This document shows, one piece after another, positions 1 to 10,784 of a DNA stretch of 64,000 nucleotides. The position numbers were made by a program, and so were the translations under genes. Below the pieces are notes generated by a model. That model did no database searches. It worked only from the letters and a program-made list of their open reading frames with translations, and was not told the DNA's origin. Position 1 is the first letter of the stretch. Each line of letters starts with the position of its first letter. The stretch lies in NCBI RefSeq assembly GCF_905163445.1, contig NC_053199.1, forward strand, positions 11,426,001-11,490,000. Reading direction: 5' to 3'. The stretch comes from Pararge aegeria. Lineage: Eukaryota; Arthropoda; Insecta; Lepidoptera; Nymphalidae.

Positions 1-369
1 TTCGCCAAGAAAATTGTTTTTACGAATCTGATTTGCTACATTTTCAATTGCGGCCGATATAAAATCTTGAGCATTCAAATAGTTGACTTATGCAAGATTA
101 TGAAATAGATTCTTTAGCCAATATTATATAGTGTTTAGTTTGTTCATTTCTAGTATGTACATGTACAAACCTAAACATATAAAAAAAATTGTATCAATAA
201 TGAACGCACTGGTTTGTACTGTTTCTTACTTTTTTACTAAAATACATAATATTTTATATAATCAGATGTATAGATTTCTGACTGATTGTGGCCTGATAAC
301 GTAAAAAGGCGGCCCCGGGGTTTTTTTTTTATTTTAGGACTAATCAAAATTTCATCAGCAACTGGTCTA

Positions 370-765
370 TATATACCTAAGCGAAAGGTCACTGACTGAC
401 TGATTGATTCATCACGAAAAGTCAAGAACTATAAAGTCTAAAAACTTAAAATTTAAAAGGTGGGTTCTTTCTAAGAAACGGTTTTGAGAAATGACCTTAT
501 TAATAATTAGTTATTATAAAGGGTTGGAATAGGGGTTGGAAGTTGGTATGACAGTTCTTTGGTTTTGAATTACGATACGAGAAAGTCGGACTTATGTTAT
601 CGATTTCAAATTATAAAAAAAATTGACTTCATTATTTTAGAAAGTATTTTACCCCTATTTTACCCATATTAAGGGTGGTAAAATAGGGGTTGAAAGTTTT
701 TGCTGTTTTTTTTTATTATTAGGTTTACAAACCTGAAATTTGGAAAAAAGGTTTCTATCAGAAAA
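370..765. repeat. Lepidopteran interspersed repeat with 'actgactgactgatt' start and 'taggggttga' motifs
   Basis: AT-rich segment starting with an imperfect tandem of actg/attg and containing repeated 'aaataggggttgaaagt'-like words near 530 and 680. These words recur in a common class of lepidopteran dispersed repeats. No second copy was aligned inside this window, so the edges are approximate and the class (LINE tail or Helitron-related) is unresolved. It has no coding potential. Confidence 0.35.
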
Positions 766-772
766 CATATGT

Positions 773-895
773 ATGGGTATGGGTTTAATAAAACTGCCAC
801 ATCCCTGACAGGTTAGCCCGTGACCATCTTAGACTGCATCAACACTTATCAGCAGGTAACATTGCAGTCGACTTGTAGTGGAAATAAAAAAAATA
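773..895 (+). repeat. SINE-B fragment (3' half)
   Basis: Matches the 3' body of SINE-B: 'acaggttagcccgtgacc', then 'cttagactgcatcaacactt', then 'gtagtggaaataaaaaaaa' as the A-rich tail. The tRNA-like head is absent, so this is a 5'-truncated retroposed copy. Compare the longer copies at 42152-42473 and 27384-27708. Confidence 0.75.
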
Positions 896-1439
896 CTTAA
901 AAATGCATACTGTGTACTGTGTACTGTGTAGGTTGGATCAAAATTGGAATCAATATTCTTTGTTGAACTGACATTATCTACTCAGTCAAGAATTTCAATT
1001 TACATACCAACATTTAGCACGCAATTCATTTGTATTTCTTTCACAGTGACTTACCGTTGATTTTCTTAAGCAAGAAAATGCAGTAAATGAAGATCACAGA
1101 CAGTTCTCTTCTTCAATTCAACAGAATCATGATAGTTTTACTGCAAATTCTTCACACGAACTAGTGATTTGGTTCTTTGTACACAAAAGTCCTCGGAGAC
1201 AAACTTTACCAAGTTTGAGATATTGGAAAAGTGTACAGTAAATTGGATAGGAAATACGCTCGAGAAATTGAAACACGGAATTAATTTTGCGGCTTCCACT
1301 GCGTTCGAGGGTCATATTGGAAATGTTCAATTGCACTCCAAAAGTCCTTCTGTTTATCCTCGTGACCGATCTTCACAATAATAAAATTATAATTGACCGC
1401 ACAAAGCAAAAACCTCGTAAGGGGACTACAACATTTTGA

Positions 1440-1580
1440 TACCCCACCAACGAGGTGAACTGACGACTTCAAGCGCGTCACAAAGAGCTGGACACAAGCA
1501 TAAAAACTTTGAATTTGAAACTCCATACGAAATAAATAGGTCCAATAGTGGACGTCTATCGGTTGATATGATACGATGGA
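1440..1580 (+). mobile_element. RTE-type LINE 3' end remnant
   Basis: The segment ends with 'agtggacgtctatcggttga' followed by 'tatgatac'. The same phrase closes the better-preserved RTE remnant at 39184-39453, where it encodes the end of the reverse transcriptase ('..QWTSIG') before the GAT-rich tail. Upstream codons are broken by stops and frameshifts. Opposite-strand open frames here are incidental. Confidence 0.5.
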
Positions 1581-1771
1581 TAAAGCAAGGCATCGTGTCA
1601 CTTTAATTATGCAATTATTAAAACCCTAAGAAGACCGACAGTTACATACGAAGCTCAACGAGTCGGGAAGTCAAAGTAATTAGACTCGATCCCTAACACT
1701 TTAGCAAGGAAACCAATGCAATCAGCGATAGGTATGTATCTTTGAGGTAATGTAACTGTCCAAGTCCTATG

Positions 1772-2290
1772 GTGCTATAGTGGCAGTATGGTACAATACT
1801 TCTTTCACTAAACTAAACTCAGTGATCGAGTCACAAAGTCAGAAATAAAAATTAAAAGAAAACCTTTTCAAGGTTAGATAGAACCCTACTAAATACTAAT
1901 AACAATAATGCGCAACTTTGTTTTCTGTTTTTCACCCAGAAATAAAGCAACCCAAAGCATTGACAAGAACGCAAAATCATAGACGTAAAATTATTGGCCG
2001 GGAATTGACATGACTACAAAAATTAAAAAGAAACATTTATTAACAATAAAAAAAAACAGAAAACATAAAAATAGTATTATTATTACTATTCATGCCACAT
2101 CATTTGGTCAAAGGGTCAACTCCTGAAAACTATGCAGTTTTGAGCTATTCAGAACAACGCTGATTTTCAGTAACTTTTTATCCAGATATATTGCACGGTT
2201 CACATGGGATCTAAAGTGCACTTCGTTTATTGCCTCTTTATTTTAAAACTAGCTTCCCATTGTTTCATACTCGTTACCTAAGGGTCGTAA
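1772..2290 (+). repeat. Unknown 0.5-kb repeat, copy 1 (shorter)
   Basis: Starts 'gtgctatagtggcagtatgg' and ends 'cctaagggtcgtaa'. A second copy lies at 24135-24754 in the same orientation with high identity over most of its length. Relative to that copy, this one lacks about 150 bp near its left end (the junction falls after 'acaatacttc'), but keeps about 30 bp near the right end that copy 2 has lost. No terminal inverted repeats, tRNA-like head or protein domain is visible. Copy 2 interrupts a SINE, so this is a mobile unit of unidentified class. Confidence 0.7.
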
Positions 2291-3470
2291 AGTAATGGTT
2301 TAATATTATGGTTTAAGAACCGCGTACTTATAGTCGTTAACTTACCTCTCGGCCTCAGTGACGTGCGGTTGAGCTTGACATAGTTTATACGAGTTTATTT
2401 AATTTTTTTGCTATCAAGTACAATATGCATTTAAATAACATGCTGATAAGAGCAAGGTTTGTCTAAAAAAGTTTATCTTTATAATTAAAAGTACTTTTAT
2501 TTTGTATGAATAATTTTCAGAATCCACCTGCAACCGGTAGAATTCTCAATATTGGAAAACCTAATCGGTAAGAATTTGATGACTTGCTATCGATGGATAC
2601 AATAGAAGACTGATTGTAAAAATGTATATTCATGTTAAAAACAGCAACGGTTAAGTTTCTTGCCGTGTTTTTCTCAGTCGAATCTGCGTTCCGAGTTGAT
2701 GGTATAGGTATTTGACGTCTCAAAATACGTATTACACTTACCTACTTTTGAATTCTATATCCCAAATGGAATGGAAAACCATCATTTTACCGTGATAATT
2801 CTGAACAGAGAAAAACAAAAACTAAGTAGAGTACATTTTTGTTTCTTGTGATTTTCTTAAAGCTTCCATAAACACTATCAATAGTCTTTGCATTCACGAT
2901 TTGTCCAGAAAATATGTAAAGCAACATAACAAAAAAAGTTTTTAAATGTATTGCATCTAAATATGTCACAAAGCCTACACGAAATTATCACGTTGGCTCC
3001 CTGTCATCATAGATCACGAATGGACTATGATGAACTATGAACCGGGACAGTATTTTATGTTGCGAGTGTCGCTGCTCTTGATATGAAATATGACGCACTT
3101 GGTCTAAGTAATATGGGAATTATGAAATACTATGGTTTCCCGCGATTTCGTATGCGTACGTCTTTGAAAATGTTTCTAATTGCCCAGTAGTTTGGGTGGC
3201 TAACCGCGTCGCGTGGCCTACCTGCATTTTTGCTTGGTTTGCTCTGCTTTTAAGATTTGTAATGTGGTCTTAAACAGCCTGTAACTTTGTCAAGAATTCA
3301 GGCTATCAAACCCAAAGATTTTTTTAATCTGTTGTGATTGTTCTAAAAGCGCGTTCAATCAAGAAAAGATGAATAGTTCAGCTTCATTATATTAATGCAT
3401 CAGTAATTTTAGAACTTAGAGGAAATATCAGTATAAATTGGTAATTAATAAAAAAATAACGCCTTCTCTA
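2291..3470. other. Stretch with no recognised feature
   Basis: AT-rich, no open frame above 70 codons, and no repeat recognised from elsewhere in the window. No splice-framed coding segment stands out. Confidence 0.5.
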
Positions 3471-3692
3471 GCGCCGCGGCGTGCGTTGTGATTTTAGGTG
3501 GCAATTCCCGGGTTAGATTCCCGGCAGGGTTTTATAATATCTGAATTTTCCCTTGTCCAGCCTTGTAAGAGGCTTCGGCCGTGGCTAGTTACCACTCCAC
3601 CGACAAAGACATGCCGCTAAGCGATTTAGCATTCTGGTACGATGACGCCTCGAAACCCATTAGGGTTATAGGCTAACAGGTTAGCCCGTTGC
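3471..3692 (+). repeat. SINE-B copy
   Basis: Contains a decayed tRNA-like head with a B-box-like 'gggttagattcccgg' near 3510. The family body follows: 'aggcttcggccgtggctagt', 'gacatgccgctaagcgattt', then 'ggttagcccgttgc'. The 3' end stops before the usual 'gtagtggaataaaa' tail, so the copy is truncated or decayed there. Confidence 0.75.
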
Positions 3693-4317
3693 AACAAGAG
3701 CCAAATTGCAGGAAAAAAATAAAATAAAAACAAGCATAATGCTCAGTAATCTATTAATATTTTTATTTTTTTGCCAAATTTTTGATAAACAACGAAGACA
3801 AACGTACTTAAAGAGTATATCGTTAGTGGTAATTTTGTCTTTTTTTTTCTATTCAGATTTTTTTTCTAAATCGTGTAAACCAGACAACTATATACTTAGT
3901 CAAAATTTGTTTAGACAGATTTTAAATAGTTTAAGTTCTTTCCACCTCATTTTGCAGTCCTCAGCACCTTAAACAATGTGTACAAAAGTTGAATATCATA
4001 GACTATAAAATAAGACCCGTAAACTCAAGATCCCGCCGCAAGAAGTCTTACTTTTGTTTATTTGCTCTTGTATATTTCTTTTAATTCGAGAAGCTCGTTA
4101 GCACAGACAGAGATTACTGTGGAAGTAATAGAATTATCCCTGGTATCCTTCCATTAACCGAGACGCAATATAGCGCAAATGTATCAGGGCAGTTGACTGC
4201 GGCAATAGTGTTCGAACAAATGCAATAAAAATAATGCTTGGAGTGAAACAGATATGGCTGGGCATTCTACTAATTCATTTCAAAGTATATCTTTGTAATT
4301 ATTTTGTATGTATTCAT

Positions 4318-4398
4318 AATGTTGTCAAGGGCGTGTGAAGTCTACCAATCCACATTTAGCGAGCGAGCTGCGGCTTTAACCCTTTTTTTTTTTTGTCG
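4318..4398 (+). repeat. SINE-C fragment with poly-T
   Basis: Matches the SINE-C body word 'gcgtgtgaagtctaccaatc' and then 'gcggctttaaccc', running into a T11 tract. Only about 80 bp is preserved. Confidence 0.6.
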
Positions 4399-5470
4399 TG
4401 GTGGAAAAGCTTTATTGCTACCTCCAAAATAAGGGTCCTAGATATTTTTTTAATGCACTAAAAGTTAGCCCTTGACTGGAAAAATTACCTTTGTCTGAAA
4501 AATAAAGCAAATAAACCCTATTGTTTTCGATAGTACCCCTTACATTGTAGTAAAAAACCATTGGCAAGGAAATTTATTGCTTCATTAGCACGAGCGGGGA
4601 TAAGCAATGAATTAATCAAATTATCCGAAGCGATGCTTCATTACCCGCCGCCCAAGTCGCCAGCCAACCAGCAACGTCTAAGTGCATTGGTGTATTTGAC
4701 TAATCACATCTGACTGCATTGGTATTTCGGACACAATTAACTAATGCCTAGTTGCTACGCTATTGCATTGTAGTTTGATAGAAATTTTTAATGAAGCTAT
4801 GTCTTTCGACGCTCTATTTTAAATCAAACTGTTTTTGAAGAAAATCTTCTTTCGGCGCGACTAGGGAATAACTCAGATTGTTTTCTGACAGAAGTAACGC
4901 TTACGTCAGACGTCTGTGTAGTGTCCGCTATTTAAAAATAATAATTTGGATTGGCCGTAAGTATATGTCGTATACTCCATGCTTCTTGACTTATACGCCA
5001 GCTTGTGGCAAATATCACAATCTATTAGGATTAGTTATTTCCAATATTTTCAAACGTCTTGTATATGTGTATTTTGTGAATATTTTTAATTGCAAAGTTT
5101 TGTGAAAATCTCTAACTATACTTTTTTATTTATTACTTTTGTAATAAATAAAATATTAATAAATTTTCTGACTATTGCGACATTCTATAATATTCAATGA
5201 CAAGGTTATATTGACATGAATATTAAATAAAATGGCGGAGCCCCAAAATCATTTTACTCATTAATCAATAAATATAACAATTTTCGCTTTTAAGTTATAT
5301 AATTTTCGCTTGGTATTTAATTCCTAAGCAATTGTGGTTAATGTTATCGTTTATGTATAACTAAGTTGTGGAAACTTCATTGATTTATGTTACATAAAAA
5401 TACGACATTATTTTTATGTGTAATAGTACTGTTTGTTCTCCTTGAAAAGCTAATAAGTAAACAACTTAAC
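4399..5470. other. Stretch with no recognised feature; possible unique DNA at 4560-4800
   Basis: Nothing matches the repeat families of this window. The part around 4600-4700 is richer in G and C than its surroundings ('cattacccgccgcccaagtc') and has no repeat-like structure, so it is a candidate for unique host sequence. No coding evidence. Confidence 0.35.
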
Positions 5471-5478
5471 TAAAATAG

Positions 5479-5550
5479 TCAGAGGTGCGTGCCAGGGTTT
5501 GAACCCGGCTCAGTAAAAGTCAGCTGAAGTCCCACCCACTAGGCTATTAT
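5479..5550 (-). repeat. SINE-C head (tRNA-like) fragment
   Basis: On the minus strand this reads as a tRNA-like head: 'tagcctagtgggtgggactt', then B-box-like 'ggttcaaaccctgg', then 'cacgcacctctga'. The same head ends the copies at 46912-47366 and 54295-54600. The body is missing. It is a SINE fragment, not a functional tRNA gene. Confidence 0.65.
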
Positions 5551-6138
5551 ATTATATTATAAACCGATTCAAGTTTTTGGTAGAAACAAATCCATTTATT
5601 GTAACACCTACAATATAATACCTACACGAGGTTTAAATTAACGTGATTTCCCCTCCAATGACATTTAATTTGATTACCATCCAAATTGATTTCGCTTCAT
5701 TAACAACTAACCGATTATTAATTAATATGTTTGTAAGTAAATAGAATTAATGTAACTATTGGGTCGCTAACTAACTCAATGCCTAATTATAGAGGAAGTG
5801 GTGGGTATTGATCCGATGAAGCAACTCGCTCCGGTTTGGAAGCTGTTGTTTTGTCGAAAGCTTCATTTTACTTGATAAAAAGCCCCGTGGCTTTTACCAC
5901 TTCATCAATGCACTATGTTATGATGGCCAGATACTTTATTATTATAGCCCTTAAGATATAATACGATTCAATTTACATCTTTGACTTTTCTAACTTACGA
6001 GTATATGCATTCTAAGTATAAAATATCAAGGAAAATGTAATAAGGAAACCAATGCACCTACGATTTTTCTATAATATTTAAGAGATGTCAGAGGTGCGTG
6101 CCGGTGTCACGTAACAATTGGATCGCTAACTTGCTAAA

Positions 6139-6430
6139 TATTGGATGGAAGCAGGCGTTACTTAGCGGATATGTATGATATATTATGAAAATTAAGCTTA
6201 ATTTACTATACTCTGCACAAAGCAGGAGAATATGTACGCTGTAATTCATAATTTCTTTAATCTATTACCAAACAGATCTTTGGCAATGTACCCTCTACGC
6301 ACGTTTCGCTGAGCGAAGAGGTTACATTGCCGAAGATCTGTTTGGTAATAGATTCAAGAAATTATAATTTACATCGTGAAGATTCTCCTACTTTTCGCAG
6401 AGTATAGCAAATTAAGCTTAATTTTCATAA
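6139..6430. mobile_element. Fold-back element Q, palindromic copy
   Basis: A near-complete inverted repeat. The left arm (about 6182-6310: 'tgaaaattaagcttaattta', 'aagcaggagaa', 'accaaacagatctt') is repeated in reverse complement on the right (about 6311-6430: 'aagatctgtttggt', 'attctcctacttttcgcaga', 'aagcttaattttcata'). It is preceded by the family end motif 'attggatggaagcaggcg'. Arms are about 120 bp with scattered differences and almost no loop. There is no coding capacity, and the transposase source is unknown. Confidence 0.75.
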
Positions 6431-7384
6431 CTTGCAAGGGCAATTTAAAAGGCATTTACCTTATTATAGAGGAAGTGGTGGACACAGAATTAAAAACATA
6501 CGGAAAACGTGTTGATGGCTTGTATTGATGCATCCAAAACTACACCAACCACATTCCGGAAACTCAACCGTACATATACGGATTCACGGGAAAAAGCTAG
6601 TAATATATTATACAGGTGACACAAAGACTCTTCTCCAAAGTTTAAGATAACTTGAATATGTTTATCTAGGAGCTTCGGTAAAACAATGTAGAATATAGCC
6701 TACATAGCCGGTAACATAAATATTTATGTATACGAGTGTAGCAATGGCGTGTGGTGTATAAAATGAATAAAACGATTTCAATATTCATTTTTATATTTCC
6801 ATCTTGTTTAATCGCACTTAGTTTATGGTAACCGCCTCGTTGTGGTGAGAATGTTTGACTGCAGATCGCGAGGTGCTGAGTTCGACTATAGGGTTGGTCC
6901 AATGAATAGTGTTACGTTTTTCTATCCAAAAATTTGTAAGTACCAGCCTGGAGTTTAAAAATTAGTGTCGGTCCTGCGTCTAATCTATTTCCGGTCGTGG
7001 TGGAACGTCCAATCGGACTATGAGAGTAAGGGAATAGAGGATGCACCTGTGTTAGGGCACAAACTTGTGCACTAAAAATCTATCTCGAGATTGACAACCG
7101 TGGCTGAAATATGTCTGGGAAACTGTTTGGTCTGGTAACTGTTTTTTTTTTGTTTATGGTGTTAGCACTTTATAGTAGCCAGTTATTTATGTGTATTATT
7201 ATTGGCTATTGTTACTAAAGATTGGTATATAAAATCTTATAAAACACATAATGTAAATTACGGCGTGTGCCCAAAATCCAAAAGTCAAATACGTTGCGTT
7301 TGCCGCCATAAAAAACGTATAGTTGCAGAAAATAATGAACCCTCCTTGTTTTGCCCGAGTGTTCAATACAATTTCTCTTTGATC

Positions 7385-7510
7385 ATCATTATCATCACCT
7401 ACAGGGCACGGGTCTCGTCTCAGAACGTGAAGGTCTTAGACCATAGGCCACCATGTTGGCCAAGTGCCGAATGTCAGACTTCACACGCTTTTGCGAACAA
7501 TTTAATTTTA
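7385..7510 (-). repeat. SINE-C fragment (3' part)
   Basis: Reads on the minus strand as the SINE-C 3' body and GAT-type tail. The plus strand shows 'atcatcattatcatca', then 'ctacagggcacgggtctcgt', then a decayed 'ggccaccatgttggcc' word corresponding to 'gtccaccacgctggccc' in better copies. The tRNA-like head is missing. Confidence 0.6.
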
Positions 7511-7718
7511 CATAAGCATAATTATCTTTGAAGAAAACAATTGCACCTATTCGTGTTTCATTTTAGTTTTACTAATCCTATGGTTGCCTGGCAGAGATCG
7601 CTACTTAGTGATAAGGACGCCTTTTGTATCCTGCTTCATTTTTCATGTGTTTGTTCTTTTTGTTTTTTTTTTCTCGTTTTTCTGAGTGGTGTACAAATAA
7701 AAAGTATAAATAAATAAA

Positions 7719-7972
7719 TTAATATTGGATAGAAGCAGGCGTTACTTTGTGGAAATCCATAATATATTAGGTCTTAACAATTATTCATTGTAAAGTCAAC
7801 ATCTCCTGAGGATGCTCCGGTTTCGGAGCGAAACGTGCGTCGAGGGTACATTGCCGAGGATCTGTTTGGTGTGGAGTATACGGATTGAAGAAATTATAAA
7901 TTACACCATACAGATTTTCCTGCTGTTCGCGGAGTATAGCAAGTTAAGCTTAATTTTCATAAATAAATTAGT
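7719..7972 (+). mobile_element. Fold-back element Q copy
   Basis: Begins with the family end motif 'attggatagaagcaggcg'. It then has 'aggatgctccggtttcggag', 'cgaaacgtgcgtcgagggta', 'gatctgtttggtgtggagta' and the arm 'gttaagcttaattttcata'. The right terminal motif 'acgcctgcttctatccaat' is missing, so the copy is truncated. Carries a hairpin flanked by CTGAGGA and GAAAC (7806-7834). Confidence 0.7.
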
Positions 7973-8149
7973 GATTTTTATATAAAAACCTTGTCAGACC
8001 TGATCGAAATCTAAATGGGAATTATAAATATCGGTTCAGATTGCATGGATTTTACCAGAAAAGCTGTATAATGAGGGCTTACTTTATGATCGATTGGCGC
8101 CGTCTTTAGTTATAGAATGTATTTTATAGTAATCTTTAATGGACTTGGA

Positions 8150-8395
8150 TGGATGGCAGCTGATGGTAAGTGGAAACAGAGCAACACTTTACAGACCATG
8201 CAAGGAACACGTGCCTGTGTCCAACAACCTGAGGCGTAGGTTAGCCTTATGTGCTAACCTGTATATACACGGGCAACCATGCCCTTCATACCAGAACACA
8301 GCATTACAGCACTGCTGCTTAGAGGCTGAACTGAGCATGGTGGTAGTACTTACCCGGACGAGCTCTCTCACAAGAAGCTCCGCTAAAAGCTTGTC
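8150..8395 (+). repeat. Repeat K copy (SINE-like)
   Basis: Contains the family words 'agctgatggtaagtggaaac', 'catgcaaggaacacgtgcct', 'ctgaggcgtaggtta', 'acacgggcaaccatgccctt' and 'gtagtacttacccggacgag'. Further copies lie at 9219-9412 (minus), 32681-33210, 52961-53201 and 60441-60668. The 99-codon open frame across it is incidental. Confidence 0.75.
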
Positions 8396-8636
8396 GCTTG
8401 GACCACAAGTTTTCAGCCTCGCAGGTGGTCAGAGTTAATACGTGAGTGGCTTACTGAAGGAATCACGGGTGGGGTGATTTTAAACAAAACTTGCCCGGAG
8501 TTGGCTGCGTGTTGCTTTAGCACACCATACGATGTTGCCAATTCTGGTGTACACAAATCTCTGAACTAAGCTAAAAGTAGGGCTATCCTAGTCTTCAGCA
8601 TTGTGAAGAGGATAGTATGACTTTTAGAACTGTTAA

Positions 8637-8787
8637 TTTATATCATGAAAATTAAGCCTAATTTGCTATACTCCGCGAAAAGCAGGAGAATCTGTATGGT
8701 GTAATTTATAATTTCTTCAATCCTTATACTCCTACTTTACAATATCATGGATTACCGCAAAGTAACGCCTGCTTCTATCCAATATCA
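8637..8787 (+). mobile_element. Fold-back element Q copy, internally deleted
   Basis: Starts inside the left arm ('catgaaaattaagcctaatt', then 'gcgaaaagcaggagaatctg') and ends with the complete right terminal motif 'acgcctgcttctatccaat'. The middle, including the 'gctccggtttcggagc' hairpin, is deleted. Together with the copies at 7719 and 17000 it shows that both ends of the family carry the same inverted motif. Confidence 0.7.
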
Positions 8788-8833
8788 AATACTGTAAATT
8801 TAGTTACAATTGAGTTTTGTGGCAAAAAGTATA

Positions 8834-9110
8834 GTGGACCCCCGGTAGTCCGACAAACATTTTGCAGGGCAGTGTCGAACTATCGAATTCGTCGGATTAT
8901 ACAGTACTGCCTAAGACCCCCTATAGTCCGGATTTTTTTACAATCTTACTTTGTATCTTACCTTGTAATCCGACCACAATAGTGATGGTGCGTACAAGTT
9001 GTAACTTGTTCAATCATGCTTAGCGAATACGTATTCAATAATAAATAATAGACCATGTCGGATTACAGGGGGCGCCGGATTAGACAGGGGCCGGACTACC
9101 GGGGGTCCAC
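8834..9110. mobile_element. Pogo/Tc1-like MITE with 19-bp inverted ends
   Basis: Left end 'gtggacccccggtagtccg' (8834-8852) is repeated exactly in reverse complement at the right end (9092-9110). Length is 277 bp with no coding capacity. The interior repeats short TCCG/CGGA-containing words near both ends (for example 'aagaccccctatagtccgg' near 8910 and 'gtcggattacagggggc' near 9056). The left flank ends in TA but the right flank begins AT, so a clean TA duplication is not preserved. The end sequence suggests a pogo/jerky-like or other Tc1/mariner non-autonomous element; this assignment is inferred. Confidence 0.8.
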
Positions 9111-9218
9111 ATGCCAATAGATGGCATCGCTGCATGTTTAAATAAGCTTCATCAGAAAGACTATCTCAAGAAGCATCATTTCTACCACCAGGTGAGATTG
9201 CAATCAAGGTTGGAGCAG

Positions 9219-9412
9219 TAGTCGAGCTTTTTGTGCCATAGCTCATCCGGGGAAGTACTATCGCCATGCTCACTTGCAGTGCTGTGTTCCTATCTGAAGG
9301 GCGTGGGAGTCAGTGTAAATACAGGCGCATGAGGCTTAACGCCTACGGCTCAAATTGATGGGCACAGGGTGGCATGTTGCAGGACGTGATCATTGCATGC
9401 CCCGCGAAGGGT
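9219..9412 (-). repeat. Repeat K copy
   Basis: Reverse-complement match to repeat K: 'gcatgccccgcgaaggg' at its 5' side on the minus strand, 'cacgtcctgcaacatgccac' and 'cttaacgcctacggctc' on the opposite reading, then 'cgagctttttgtgccata' at the end. A short SINE-B-like scrap ('taccaccaggtgagattgca') lies immediately to the left at 9182-9208. Confidence 0.65.
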
Positions 9413-9914
9413 TACTCTGGTTATAGGCGACAACAACAATTACTTTTTCTTGAAATGGAATAAAGAAACTGCGTAAGTGTTTCAGCGTTATACCACGTTT
9501 GTTAATAAGAGTGCAGGGGTTTTAGTACAGGGAACTATCCAAGTAACAGGTAAAATTTACCACGTGACGTAAAGTATCTACCACGTGTTAAGTGTAATTA
9601 AATTTAAAACCGGTTAACTCGTTCAAAATTACGTAACGTCACGTGGCGACCTTGTGACTTGATGTTACGTTTTAAGGATAGCTAACTTGGATTTGCTCAA
9701 CAGTGAAACCTATTACAGTGAAGACATTAAAGAATGCGTCCTCGCGATAAAACACATAACTGTTCAAACTATCCGTCGTAAGTCGCGAACGTAACCTTGG
9801 ACCGTCCTTTTGCGTTCGGACCCCCGATGAAATGTGGGTGGCCCGATGATTTATGAACCGTAGCCGTTTCTACCTTCTTCCTTGCTACCTATAATATAAG
9901 GTTCCTACAATAAT

Positions 9915-10265
9915 TTATATTTATAATAAAACTGTAACTGGAAGATTTCTGTACATTAATTTAATATATTTTGAAAATTTTGACCGGGAGATTTATAATC
10001 GATATTGAGTCCAAAACCGATTTTTACTTAATTTTTGTCTTGTTGTCTGTCTGACTGTCCGGGCATCACGTGAAAACTACTGAACGGATTTAAATAAAAT
10101 TTGGTATAATGGTAGCTTATATTCCGGGTCAACATATAGAATACTTTTTATCCCGATAAACAATAAGTTTCCTCCGGGAAATGGGATGAAAGTTTTTATC
10201 AATTTTACTTCATAGCTCCGTTAAATTTAATCCGATTTTAAAAATTCCGATTTCAAAAAATTTGG
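9915..10265 (+). repeat. Interspersed repeat I, copy 1
   Basis: Shares 'aataaaactgtaactggaag', 'ttgaccgggagatt' and 'gtgaaaactactgaacggat' with 40125-40340. The continuing part 'tactttttatcccgataaac' and 'gatgaaagtttttatca' is typical of a widespread lepidopteran repeat. Non-coding; family class uncertain. Confidence 0.6.
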
Positions 10266-10574
10266 TCGGCCCTCTTTTTATCACTATTTGACTCTTGAAT
10301 TTTAGTCAGGGTCATCCAGTCTCGTAAACTACACAATTATTAAAGCTCATTGTCGTGATTAAATCTTTCATTTTCCCAAACTGTCCAGTCCTTAGCTTAC
10401 ATTCAAATGAAATATTTGTTACTTGAATTTAATATAATGTCTCTGAATTCTCTGGTCGTTGCTTTGTAAACTTCCCAGGAAATTATTGCCCGGGTTATTT
10501 CGCATTAAGTCACACATTAACTAAATTAAAGTCAATACGTAACATCATAGGCACCAGCGGTTTCAAACGGTAAC

Positions 10575-10690
10575 TGAGTATATCCAACCAGGAATTAGTC
10601 GGTTGTAGCGAAGTTAGCAAACTTTGCGAATAGTGCCCGCCTGGCTAATCTTGAACTGCACTCTAGAGATTCAGGGAACTTCAAGAAAAT
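10575..10690 (+). repeat. Repeat O fragment
   Basis: Resembles 35385-35545. Both carry 'aggaattag', a 'aaagttacc'-like word, 'gatagtgcccgc' (here 'aatagtgcccgc') and 'gcactctagagattc'/'gcactttcgagattt'. Diverged and non-coding. Confidence 0.5.
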
Positions 10691-10784
10691 ACATTGAAAC
10701 TATGCTAGTGGAATTTTATTTAGTCAAGAGTTTTTATTTAATAAAAACCTTGTATTGGCTGTCGACTTTCGAGCATAATTTTTT

